A stretch of 64,000 bases of DNA, from positions 7,507,001-7,571,000 of the forward strand of contig OZ024718.1 of the NCBI GenBank assembly GCA_964016875.1. The letters are read 5' to 3'. The position numbers were made by a program, and so were the translations under genes. The DNA comes from Fallopia convolvulus. Its lineage: Eukaryota; Streptophyta; Magnoliopsida; Caryophyllales; Polygonaceae. The first letter of the stretch is position 1, and each line of letters begins with the position of its first letter. The notes beneath the pieces were generated by a model that was not told where the DNA came from, searched no databases, and was given only the letters and a program-made list of their open reading frames with translations. Shown here in pieces: positions 22,417-33,455 of this stretch.

Positions 22417-23418
22417 GGAGGGTGATACAATCACACTAAGTATAGAATTTTTATTGTACATAAATAATCAAAAGTAGTGAATTCCACATATATCAATTTT
22501 ACAATATTACCCTTTAACCTTTCTTCTTACTCCAAATCCTGACCGTTGGTATTCCCAATTTCGTCGCCACTAACCTCCCAAATTCGCCTCATCTTCTGCC
22601 GCCGCAATCACCCTTGTGAACTAGGCCTACCTCCCTTGTGTTTGCCCTCTACTGGGAATAATTTCCCCCATCCTAAACTCCAAACTCACCTCCACAAAAT
22701 TGAATACCTCCTTACTAACAAGTTCTTCCTCCAAGTCTGGAGCAAATTTTCCCTCTCTGCTCCAAATCCGACGAAACAGAAGGCGTTGATGGGAGGCAAC
22801 TCTAGATTCTGCGCGAAGTTGAAAGGAACTCAAATCTGAGCACATGCACACATCTCCCTGTATCGCAGTTCAACGACATTAGAGGCCATGGCTTGTGTGG
22901 GGATAGTTTTATCAAAGAGAAGCAATTTGACACCCTCAAATAAGCAATTTGTAAAATAGTGAATTTTGCAAGGATCGAAATTGTCTGCACGTCCCATATT
23001 TCCGGTAGATAGATGGGTCCTTAAATCTCTCCTCCTGTTCAAATTTTGGTTAGTAGAAAAATGGTTGTGAATTATATTGTAAATGTAATCCTATTATTTA
23101 AAATAATTATTGAAGATCCACTACTGCGTTTGTCTTCCATCCTCGTTCACTAATGGGTTCAAGAATGAATAATGATGGTTATGGAAATCAGAAGGATAGT
23201 GGGTGAAAATTTAAAATAAAAGTAAGGATATTTTAGACATTTTAGGAAATAAGGAGTATTTTAGATATATTATAGATTTATAGGTATAGATTGTAAAATA
23301 GATGCATGCCAATGATGCCATATATTAATTCTAAGTATATGCCACATGTACGGCTAGGATGAAACTATGAAAGTGTAAGATTTAATTTCTACACTTAGTG
23401 TCATTGTAGATTTGTCCC
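22417..23418. mobile_element. Mutator-like element with a GC-richer core (Pack-MULE candidate)
   Basis: Inverted ends share TACAAT-ACACTAAGT-TAGAA (left at ~22426, right at ~23384-23408 on the other strand). A 9-bp direct repeat TAATTTATG flanks the element (22408-22416 and 23419-23427); counting a preceding CCC it is 12 bp. Nine-base duplications and long inverted ends are typical of Mutator-like elements. No transposase is present. The interior (about 22540-23040) is clearly more GC-rich and CT-biased than the AT-rich ends and flanks. It carries a 97-codon forward frame (no convincing ATG context) and reverse frames of 62-74 codons, none of which I recognise. This is the pattern expected of captured gene pieces. 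Confidence 0.65.
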
Positions 23419-23427
23419 TAATTTATG

Positions 23428-23984
23428 CGCAACAAAATTCAACACAACATGAATCGCCCTTTTTAATACTTCTAATAATACAAAAATATTGTAAAAATTA
23501 TAAATATTTGTTATTAATTGTACTATTTTAAGAAATTATTCATTTGAATTTAAAAAAAAAGTATAAAAATTAGTACCAAAACAAAATAAAAATAATTTAT
23601 TTTTTACTTTTAATATCTATGATAATACAAAAAAAAAATCAAGTCTTTCAAAAAAATCTCTCTTCTAAATAAATCAACATTTTGTAAAATCTATTACTTA
23701 AATATAATTCAAATTTGAAAGCTTGTTCGGAGAAATTAGAATTAAGAATATGTTAAAAATAATTTTTATAAAATTAGACTCGTACAAGTTAAGAAAATTA
23801 CCTTAATTTGTTAGTATTTGATGCAACTTTTGTTGAATTTGACAATTCATCTGCGTGCATTAAAATTGAGCAAGGATTGTGGTCCTTTGTTGGATAAAAA
23901 TAAAAAGAATAAGTTGGTAAGATGTTTAATTATGTAGGTAAGATTTTAACGCTTTTTCTTGTAGCTTTACAATTTATTTATTTA
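23428..23984. other. AT-rich intergenic DNA
   Basis: No gene or repeat structure recognised between the Mutator-like element and the Helitron cluster. Confidence 0.5.
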
Positions 23985-23994
23985 TCTACCCTAA

Positions 23995-25813
23995 TCTATG
24001 TATATATATAAAAGACGCAAGGAATATAAGTACTTGTTTGGTTGAATGTAGGAAGTATGATTTGTAGGAATTTAAATTACGTGAATTTAAATTTCTGGGA
24101 ATTGTAATTCACGGGATTTGAGAAAAAATGTTTGGTTAATATTATTTATGTAGGAATTAATTCTCTCTATTTCTTTTGGTTGAAAGTTAAAATTCATGGT
24201 AATTTAATTAAAATTACGTTAACAACCCTTATTAATGAAAATCAATAACTTGACTTTTGGGTAAATAAGAGATTTGTAATATAATAAATAAAAAATAAAA
24301 AAAATTTGAAATTAAAATGGTGGAATTGGAACTTACCTACCCCCACCATGGTAATTGCAATTACCCCATTTTGGAGGAAATGCAATTCATGAGAATTTAA
24401 ATTCCTGTGTTTTTCTGTCAATTAATTTTCAACCAAACACATGTATTTACTTCTACTCCTGGGATATTTAAATTCATGGGAATTTCAATGGAAACCAAAC
24501 GAGCACTTAGGCCACCACGTTGCGCCACCTAGGATTTTCCTACTTGTCGTTCCCACATTAAGCCACCTAGGATTTCGCCACATACGATTTTTTATTTTGG
24601 AAATTTATATATGTTGATATTATTTTAGGATAATATAGAAATTGATAAATTAATCCAGAAAAGATTCTATCTAAAATAAAAATATTATCTATTATATATT
24701 AGGAATTAAGATAGATTTAAAATATTTTATCTAAAATTTAAATAAATTATAGAACCTTAGATATTATATAATAAGATAGATATATTAATTTAGTTTTTCA
24801 AATTTAGTTTCTATCTATTTATATTTTATATGAAAAAAATAAATCCGAATTTAATTTAAAATTGAAGAATTATTTTATGTTTACTCTTTTATCTATTTAT
24901 GTAAAAGATATATCTTAAATAAAATTTTGATAAGAAAATAGAACTTTTAATCTATCAATCATCAACATATATATTTTATAAGACCATTTTCGAGCCACAC
25001 ATTGATTTTTGTCCCATCACATATTTTAAAATTTTTAATTATTATTTATATTATTTGAACGTTATTAATTAATTTTCTATTATTTTTAATTTTAATAATA
25101 TCTATTTGTTGCTCAACTATCTTAAAGAATATATATAGAAATATTAATTTAGTTTTTCCAATTAAATTTCTATCTATTTATATGGAAAAATTAAATTCGA
25201 ATTTTATTTAAAATTTAAAAAAAATTACTTATCTTTATTTTTTTATCTATCTATGTAAAATATTTATCTTAAATAAAATTTTGATAAAAAAACAAAAATT
25301 TCAATCTAGATAAACACTTGCCTAAATTGACTTTTGATATAAAAAAATTACATTATCTTTTCCTTAATTTTCTCTTTGAATTATTTACGTAAATATAAAT
25401 GATTTTCTTATCATTAAAAAATTCATTCCTTATTTATATTTTTTCATCGTTTCTTATTAAGTATGTATTTAATTTATATTCAAAAATTTTAAACTATTGA
25501 ATTTGATAAAAAATTTACAAAAATTTAGATTATTTTTACCTTTTTATATTTTTTGTAAAAGATTTTTAAAATTAAATGATTCTAATTCAAATAATTTTTC
25601 TTTATATTTTTGCATAAATTATCATTAAGCAATAAAAATTATAGTGGGCTCACCTTAATAATTTTCTCCTCGTTTTACATGACACAAATTGTAAAATTTT
25701 ATATAATTTATTTTTCTAATAAATAAGTTTTTTATATTAAATTGAAATCATATTCATTAAAAAGTGAAGTATTAAATTTATTTAGTCGTGCATGACACGA
25801 CGGGTATAACTAG
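23995..25813 (+). mobile_element. Helitron-C, inserted into Helitron-A
   Basis: It starts TCTATGTATATATATAAAAG after an A and ends GGGTATAACTAG before a T. A perfect-stem hairpin GTCGTG-CATGA-CACGAC (25785-25801) sits just upstream of the end. Its 5' end resembles Helitron-D at 1533: TATATATATAAAAG, then GG, then CCACCAC-TTGCGCCAC. It sits exactly between A and T within the 5' end of Helitron-A. It is non-coding, very AT-rich, and carries a MITE at 24028-24508. Confidence 0.85.
24028..24508. mobile_element. Tourist-like MITE inside Helitron-C
   Basis: The inverted ends AAGTACTTGTTTGGTT and (reverse strand of the right end) AAGTGCTCGTTTGGTT match at 14 of 16 positions, with a further inverted theme of GGAATTTAAATT / AATTTAAATTC inside. 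Helitron-D has no insertion at the corresponding place, which supports a separate insertion. The flanks show TAA on the left and TTA on the right rather than a clean 3-bp direct repeat, so exact borders are uncertain. Confidence 0.65.
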
Positions 25814-26765
25814 TACATTATAAAGCAGAAACCAATTCTGTGTAAAAATTTGCGCCACGTGGCATAACCTGAATAAAATAATGAAAAACCTTTTTTCAAC
25901 TTAAAAAACTAAAATAATAATGCTAGAAATACCCCTACACATTATACTCTAATAATAATTATAGAAATCACGATTTATCTTCAATTCTTAACCACTTCAT
26001 AAAATAGATAATGTATAGATATCATATTATATGCATAGATTATTTCATATAGTAATTAATTAATATTCAATTATATTTAAAAAAAATTTAATTAAGTAAT
26101 AAACATTACTAAATAAAAAAATAAATTTATAAAGATTGAAGTTTTTTAGGGTAAGATTTAAAGTTTTATAAAATAGATAATATATATATAGTTTTCTATC
26201 TATGTAAATAATGATTTTATTCTTAAAAATATAAAAAAAGGCAATTTTAGATTTTATAAAATAATTAATGTATCAAAAAAAAATTTATCTATATAATTTT
26301 CTATCTATGTTTATTGATATTGAAAAGCAATATTATATATGCTATCTTAAGATTATGCTAAAATATTTTTATTGGATTATTGAAAAAAGGTTATCGATAT
26401 AAATTTCTATCTATATCTAAATTAATACATAATAAAATAGAAATAAATTAACTACAAAATTTGTTCTAGATGACACTTTAAGAACCAATCATTTTTCTTC
26501 ATTTTTTTTCATTTTATTTATTTACTTATTTTTTTTTATTTATTATACTTAAAAAAGTGAATGTAGAAGGTTTGATTTAGAAAAATATTTTTCATGTTTA
26601 TTTAGTTTTATCTTATAGATTAGAAAACAAAAAAATTGTTAAATATTATATAAATATCATTAATAATTATAATAATAGAATAATTATTAAAATATACATT
26701 ATTTTTATTTTTTTCTCTTAGTATAATTTTTAAAACTACCCGTAAATTTACGGAAATTACACTAG

Positions 26766-27137
26766 TTTTGGTTAATTTGGAGCTCTATTATATACGTACC
26801 TAATTGACGACTTGGTGATATATAGTATACGATCACGTGGGGCCCATAATAGTAATCAAGAAAATCTATCCATTGTGATTAGGGCATATGATTGGCCCAA
26901 GTCAGCAATACTCACGCGCTCACATAGAGATGGTCACGTGATAATGGGAAATTTTCTTTGTACATACTTGGGCCTTGTTTCACTTTCTCCTTAAAACCCC
27001 TTTCTACCCAAAAACCACTTTTGACACTCTTGAAATCCGTACAATTCTCTCTGCTTTTTACGTTTTTCAAGACCCTAAAAATTACTTTTCACCCAAAAAC
27101 CTCTTTCTACCTACAAGTGAAACAACCCCTTGGTATG
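26766..27137. other. Gene-free flank with two CACGTG motifs
   Basis: Two G-box hexamers CACGTG occur near 26835 and 26936 in a less AT-rich stretch, followed by CT-rich sequence reminiscent of a plant leader. No coding start follows before the LINE insertion at 27152. It may be a decapitated promoter, or chance. Confidence 0.3.
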
Positions 27138-27172
27138 AAAATACAATCGAAGAAGAAAGGGTCCACATCAGA

Positions 27173-27643
27173 AAGTAAGAGAGACGGGGCACAGGGACAG
27201 GTTCTGACGGAGAGAAGAAAGGATACCGCTCGAGGAAAGGAGAAAGCTCAAACAAGGTTTTCTCTAACGGTCCAAAATTTAATGAATTGGGCCTCCAAAG
27301 TGGGCCGGTTAAAAGACAGAGGTCCAACGAAGAGAGCCCAAAGGAAATCAGTAGAGTTGAGAATGGGGCCCAACAGTTGCAATCCCCAGCAAGCTTGGAG
27401 GAAGGGTCCATGGGCCCAACAAAAGACCAATACTCCTGCTCAATTGAGGAACACAACAGACCACCATCTGGAGAACCGCCGGATCGGGGGGTCACACAGG
27501 GGAAGAGATTGACAACAAGCCTGACGGGAAGAGAAATAACTGATAGACAAGAACAATCAGAGTCTAGTCCCCAAGAGGAGGATGAATTCATGGAAGAGGA
27601 GGGTGAAACCCCGGAGAGCGGGGTGAACACCCAACAATGCTAA
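27173..27643 (+). pseudogene. LINE-A ORF1, C-terminal fragment
   Basis: The frame ending at 27643 (recognisable from about 27287) gives a hydrophilic, Glu/Ser/Pro-rich tail (GPVKRQRSNEESPKE, then SSPQEEDEFMEEEGE) that ends by overlapping the ORF2 start region by a few bases. This is the usual layout of plant L1 elements. The nucleic-acid-binding N-terminal domain and zinc knuckle expected in ORF1 are absent because the insertion is 5'-truncated. Assignment rests mainly on position and composition. Confidence 0.5.
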
Positions 27644-27681
27644 TCACCCGGATTAACCCTCTCCTGTGCACACAAGTCATT

Positions 27682-30600
27682 ATGAAAGTCATCATATGGA
27701 ATGTACAAGGAGCGGGAAGCAAGGGCTTCAAAAGAGCCACAAGATACTTGTTGAAGCGGAATAAGGTACAAATTTTCGTGGTAATTGAACCCAAAATTTC
27801 CGGTAGCAGAGCTCAAGAAGTTTGTGACAAGCTGCCCTTCACAAATTGCGTGCGATCGGAGGCGGTGGGATTTAAAGGAGGGGTCTGGATATTATGGGAT
27901 GATAAAGAGGTGGACGTCGATGTCAAGTCCATGGATCCGAATTACATACACGCCCGGGTAACAACAAAATTGGGAGACTTTCATCTCATTGCAGTCTATG
28001 CGCCACCGAACTCGCAGGACAGGAAAAGCTTCTGGCCTAAAACACAGAGTTTGGTGGGAGGAGTGCAGGAACCGTGTTTTACCGAAGGGGACTTTAATTG
28101 TATCCTGAGTCGGGAAGAGAGGCAAGGAGGCTCGGGTGGGCTCTCAGAAGACTCAGATATGTTCAACGACTGGGTGGGAAAGCTTGGCTTGATTGACATG
28201 GGCTACGTAGGCTCGCGATTTACTTGGAGGAGAGGAATCTCTACCAGTACAAGAGTGGAGAAACGCCTCGATAGAATTTTCACAAATCAGGAGGGCAAGC
28301 TGAAATGGAATGAGGCTGAGGTGAAACATCTCCCAGCCCTATCCTCTGACCATAACCCCCTACTGTTAAATTTCACAAAAGCAACCACAGGAGAGAAAAG
28401 CAGGCGCCCGTTTAGATTCGAGGCGGCGTGAACCCTACACTCGGATTTTCAGCGCTATATCCAACAAAATTGGAGATCGGATATAGTGCTCTCTGAAGCC
28501 TTGGTGGAGCTAAAAGAACACCTAAAAAATTGGAACAGAGAGGTGTTTGGGAACATTCACCGTCGAAAACAAAAGCTTGTGACTCAAATCTCATATGTGC
28601 AAAATTTACTAGAGAAGGGGGCAAGGGAGATACTCATAAGACGAGAAATAGAGCTCAAAGCAGAACTTGACAGAACCCTAGATGAGGAGGAGGCTCTTTG
28701 GCATCAGAAATCTAGAGAAGATTGGTTGAACCTAGGGGACCGAAACACAACTTTCTTCCACATGAGCACTATTATCAGAAGAAGCCGCAATAGGATAAGC
28801 GCCCTAAAGGATGAGACAGGGAGTTGGATACATGACCCACTGAATCTTGAATCCCATGCGATCTCTCACTTTATGTCACTTTATGCCTTGCAGGAAACGA
28901 ATGCGGGAGAGCAACAACTACCAAGAGAAGGATTTCCTAGGCTGAACCAAACTGATTATGCCAACTTAAACCGCATGGTGAGTGAAGGGGAAATACTCCA
29001 AGCTCTGAAACAGATGAAGTCATACAAGGCGCCGGGGATAGATGGTTTTCAACCGGGATTCTACAAGGCCTGCTGGAGTGTGGTAGGAAACTCGATGGTT
29101 AACTTCGTGAAGCACTTCTTCCAAACAGGAAAACTCCCAGAAGGCGTCAATGAGACCCTTATATCCCTCATCAGCAAAGTAAACAACCCGGAAATGATCA
29201 GCCAATTCCGCCCGATAAGTCTGTGTAATGTGAGCTACAAGATCATAACAAAGCTGCTAGCAAACCGACTCCAACCAATAATGCCCGACCTGGTGGGGCC
29301 CACTCAGAACAGCTTCATTCCGGGCCGCTCCATCACCGACAATGTGGTTCTCCTACAAGAGATTGTTCATTCTATGCAAAACAAAAGATCGGGGAGGAAG
29401 TGGATGCTGGTTAAGCTGGATCTAGAAAAGGCCTACGATCGTATTCGTTGGGACTTCCTACTTGACACAATTAAAGCTGTCGGTCTGCTCCAGAATTGGA
29501 TAGAGTGGATACAAGAGTGTGTGACAACGGTCTCGATGAGGTTGTTGTGGAATGGGGAAGTGACAAGAAGTTTCAAACCCGAAAGAGGACTACGACAAGG
29601 GGATCCCCTATCCCCCTACCTCTTCGTGCTATGCTTGGAGAGATTGAGCCACCTCATACACCACGAGGTGGAGTCTGGGAGGTGGCGCCCGATAACCATT
29701 TGTAGAGGCGCCCCTGCTCTCTCGCACATGTTTTTTGCCGATGACATCATTATTATGGCAGAGGCCTCAAGTCAACAGGCAAGAGTGATCAGAGACTGTT
29801 TGAGCAAGTTCTGTGAGGTGTCCGGACAGAAGATCAGCCGAGCAAAATCAAAGGTCTTCGTTTCCAACAATGTTTCACGGGATCTGGCACACGAGATTGA
29901 GGAAATTGGAGGAATGAAAGTGACACGAAACCTGGGGAATTATTTGGGAATGCCGGTGCTACACAAACCTGTTGAAGCACAGACTTTTGAAGGGGTATTG
30001 CAAAGAGCGCGCAACAAACTGGCAGGGTGGAAGAATCGAACTCTTAGCTTTGCAGGGCGAGCAACTCTTGCCCGCTCGGTGTTGTCCACTATGCCCTACT
30101 ATGCGATGAACTCAGTTAGACTGCCTAAAAGCACTTGCAATGACCTAGACAAGCTGGTTAGGTCCTTCCTCTGGGGTGAAACTTAAGGGAAGCGAAAGAT
30201 CCACTTAGTAAATTGGGAGGAGGTGTGTTTGCCTAAGAAGGAAGGCGGGCTTGGCTTACGAGAGGCTAACAACATGAACAGAGCAATACTAGGCAAACTA
30301 GGCTGGAGGTTGTTGAATGGGCAGGCTGGTGTGTGGGGGGAAATCATGATAGCAAAATATGGACTCAGCATTAGGGGAAGTAAAATCGTGAGAATGGACA
30401 AGAGGAAGCCGTCTTCGACTTGGAGAAGTATTGAGGGCAACCTTTCTGATGTAGTGCATAAGGGAGTTAAATGGATCATAGGGGATGGATAGGGGGTACT
30501 TTTTTGGGAGGACACGTGGCTTGCAAATAACCCCCTCCTGGAGTTAGCCAACACCAATATTGAAGAAGGTATGAGGAGTAAACCAGTCAGGGAATTTTGG

Positions 30601-31837
30601 TCACCAACAAGTGGCTGGAACTGGGGCGCTCTCCACGGTCTCCTACCCAGTACCTGGCTCCTAAGATTAGCTACAGTGGCTCTTCCTGAGCAACAAGGAG
30701 AGAAAGACATCATTTGCTGGAAGTGGTCACCAACGGGGGAGTATTCTGTCTCCTCGGCTTACAGAAGCTTAAAGGGGAACGCTAATCCTGCTAGCAACAC
30801 CATAGACGCTAGCAAAATCATCTGGCAGGTCTGTGCCCCAGAAAGAATAAAATACTTTCTTTGGTTGCTAAGCAAAGGGAGAATTCTCACCAACATGGAG
30901 AGGAAACGCAGGGGTCTGACAAGGGACGCGATGTGCGCTGCTTGTAGGTTGGGTGATGAATCCATCATTCATGTTATGAGAGATTGTACAAAGGCAATTG
31001 AAGTGTGGAAAGAGCTGGTGCCTCTTACAGAATTTGATGAGTTCATGGATATGGAACCAGGAGAGTGGGCAGAACAATCTTAAAGGAGAAGGGGGTCTAA
31101 GAATGGAAGAGCACTCGGTAACGCTGTTCTCAGTTACGATCTGGTGGTTATGGAGATGGAGGAACCAAAGGGTGTTTGGTGGGAATGATATACTGAGAAA
31201 TCGAATAAGCTTCCTGAAAGAGAAAGTAAGGGAGATTATAAGAGCCTGGGAAAGGCGCCAAATCTCAACTTTTCCGATTGTGAGGGAAGATATTATGGTC
31301 AGTTGGAGTAAACCACGAGAGGGATGGTGGAAAGTAAACACAGATGGATCAGTCTTACAAAGCAATGGCAGAGCTGCGACAGGTGGGGTTGTTCGGAACG
31401 AGGAGGGAGCCTGGATAGTGGGATTCACACAAAGTATTGGCATCTGCTCCGTCCCTGCGGCGGAAATTTGGGTAGTCATGCAAGGCCTCCAACTGGCCTG
31501 GGATCAAGGCTATCGGCGTATCATATTGGAGCTTGATTCGAAGATTGTTGTGGACTGGTTAACTACTGGTGTCAAACGGACACACCCTTTTGCTAGCCTG
31601 GTTAAAAAATGCCATGGCTTCTTGAGTAGGGATTGGCTCGTCCAAACCCGACATGTACTACGTGAGGCGAATAGAGTAGCGGATGGGTTAGCTTCCATGG
31701 GGCACCACCTGCCCCTGGGATTGCACATCCTGGAAGAACCCCCTGATCATGTAACTGATGCTATCCGAGAGGATGCCTGGGGAGTGGCTTTCTCTCGTAG
31801 ATGTGCTGTAAACTCCCAACCTCAAAATAATATATGA
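27682..31837 (+). pseudogene. LINE-A ORF2: endonuclease / reverse transcriptase / RNase H polyprotein (dead)
   Basis: It most likely begins at MKVIIWNVQGAGS (27682). The APE-type endonuclease shows WNVQG, GDFNCIL and SSDHNPLLL. The reverse transcriptase (~28990-29900) shows FRPISLCNVSYKI, DLEKAYDRI, GLRQGDPLSP and the catalytic FADD. A zf-RVT domain follows (CAACRLGDESIIHVMRDC). RNase H is at ~31320-31700, with NTDGS, a Glu in AAEIWVV, LELDSK and HVLREANRVAD. In-frame stops lie at 28429 (TGA), 30184 (TAA) and 30490 (TAG). All segments up to 31083 share one frame; RNase H is in another, so a frameshift lies between about 31040 and 31080. Confidence 0.88.
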
Positions 31838-31882
31838 AGGCTCTGCCTCTTTTCTGACCCCCCCAAAAAAAATACAATCGAA

Positions 31883-32591
31883 TTTTAATAATTATTTATT
31901 AATTTTAATTATTTTAAAAAGATTCATCAATTTCTATTTAGGAAGGATTTTTGAAATAATTTCGAAAGTTAGCGTTTTTATTGTGTGCCTATTAACCAGA
32001 CCCTTTCTTTTATAATCTGTTATGAAAATATATAATAAAATTCGATTTTTCTATCCTATTCCCTGATGACATTGGTTAACTATACTAATTATGGAACTAA
32101 AACCTTAAAAGAAAATTATAAATCTTATTGAAAAGATAATTAAACTTACATAAATATAATTTTAAACCATATTACTATTCTTAGGCTCTTAACCTAAAGA
32201 CATAGGTTAGAAAATTCGAATAAGATTTTAGTTGGTTATGCTATTTTTGGAATTATGTCACTTTATTTATAGCATTTATATTTTTATCTAAAATTTAACT
32301 CATAAATTAAATATTTACATAATATATCCTTAAGACATAATCCTATTATAAAAAAAATCGATAAAAAATAAAGTATATGACATCATCAATCACAACTAGA
32401 AAAAACGTACCGGGAGTGATTATTAGTCATGACAATTTAATGTTTATTAAAACCAAATAATCAAGAGTCAAGACTAGTTATATATCATCATTCGTAATCG
32501 ACTGTATCAATTTATCTTGCCTTTTTAGTACTATTACTTATTTCAATTAATACATTTTTTTTTGTTGTTGTTGCTGCTTAGCACATTAACT
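31883..32591. other. AT-rich intergenic DNA
   Basis: No gene or repeat identified. It continues the target sequence into which LINE-A and then the SINE inserted. Confidence 0.5.
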
Positions 32592-32881
32592 AATAATTAC
32601 GAAAAAGCTCTCGGCCATTTGGTGTAGTGGTTTAGAAGCGTCTCAGGGTGCACCACATCAGGGGTTCGAGCCTTACCAGTTGCAGGTGTGAGAGTTTCAC
32701 ATGTCCTGGCAAGATAGATCCCCCTGTGTGTGCGCCGCCCCTGAGTCAGAGGTTCGCCGCTCTCCCACTCGCGATTTATCTCCTCCTCTGGGTCCAGGGC
32801 ATAGTCCGAGGAGGCGCAAGAATAGTCAGATCGCAAGACCCGAAAACCTTTGTTTCAAAAAAAAAATAATTACGAAAAAGC
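32592..32881 (+). mobile_element. tRNA-derived SINE with 17-bp target duplication
   Basis: A 256-bp element (32609-32864) has an RNA polymerase III A box (TGGTGTAGTGG) and B box (GGTTCGAGCC) spaced as in a tRNA. A GC-rich non-tRNA body and an A tail follow. The direct repeat AATAATTACGAAAAAGC flanks it perfectly (32592-32608 and 32865-32881). Its GC content contrasts sharply with the flanking DNA. The undamaged duplications and promoter boxes point to a fairly recent insertion, presumably mobilised by LINE enzymes. Confidence 0.9.
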
Positions 32882-33455
32882 ACCACCAAAACTATTAGTT
32901 AGGTTTAATTTAATCCATGTGCATTTGTCTTCTAAATAATTGCCTTGTTTGAAAGACAAGTGTTTGGTATAAGGTGATAGTCCAAGATGTAGTAGTTTTA
33001 TGTCTTGTTAAATAGTAAAGCCTTTGTATCTGAATTTAAAACCTCCCCATCGAAATTTGTATGAACTGACCATTTCGGTTCCGACTATTATTTGAACGAT
33101 TTTTTTGGCTTAGGTTAACAATCTTAAAATAAAAATTATTTATTAAATTTTATTATTTAGATTTATTTTGACTTTTTTATAGGATTTATTTCGGTTACGA
33201 CTATTATTTGAACAATTTTTCGTGGCATATGTTTAAGAACCTTAAAAAACATATTTATTCAATTTTATTATTTAGAATTATTTTGACTTTTTTAAGGAAT
33301 TCATCAACTTTCTTTTAGGGTTTCAGTTTCTATATCTAATATTCTTAAACGCATATGACAGAAAAATCGTTATTCGAAATTACTCTATATTTGATAAATG
33401 ATACTAAAATTCATCATATGGCTAAGAAGTTATCCCCGATTTTTAGGATGAGATA
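32882..33455. other. AT-rich intergenic DNA
   Basis: No gene recognised. It contains two related stretches (around 33070-33150 and 33185-33260, sharing TTCGGTT-CGACTATTATTTGAAC and TTTTATTATTTAGA), a decayed local duplication. Confidence 0.45.

Larger units (their letters stand above)
23985..26765 (+). mobile_element. Helitron-A, split by a nested Helitron
   Basis: The first ten bases (TCTACCCTAA, 23985-23994, after an A) are separated from the rest (25814-26765) by Helitron-C. Joined, the element is ~962 bp and matches Helitron-B (38970-39967) from end to end. Shared landmarks are TTATAAAGCAGAAA, the TTTGCGCCACGT phrase, runs of TTTCTATCTAT, and the 3' hairpin CCGTAAATTTACGG (26740-26753), followed by AATTACACTAG before a T. 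It has no coding capacity and is non-autonomous. Confidence 0.85.
27138..31882 (+). mobile_element. LINE-A: 5'-truncated plant L1 with RNase H, with target duplications
   Basis: The element proper (27152 to about 31870) is bounded by the direct repeat AAAATACAATCGAA (27138-27151), repeated at 31871-31882 as AATACAATCGAA directly after a short A tail. That is the mark of target-primed reverse transcription. Content is the tail of ORF1, then ORF2 with AP-endonuclease, reverse transcriptase, zf-RVT and RNase H. The 5' part of ORF1 is missing. ORF2 contains three in-frame stops and one frameshift, so it is dead. Confidence 0.9.

Noticed and set aside
24028..24508. Clean TAA target duplication for the MITE in Helitron-C
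   Set aside because: The left flank is TAA and the right is TTA, which are not direct repeats, so I did not claim a target duplication there.
26833..26945. Two CACGTG motifs as a functional promoter
   Set aside because: No gene follows before the LINE insertion; two hexamers alone are not sufficient evidence.
27082..27630. 182-codon antisense frame opposite LINE-A ORF1
   Set aside because: Shadow of the coding strand; no recognisable domain and no promoter context.
32609..32690. A functional tRNA gene
   Set aside because: Polymerase III boxes are present, but the sequence does not fold as a complete tRNA, continues into a body with an A tail, and has target duplications. It is a SINE.
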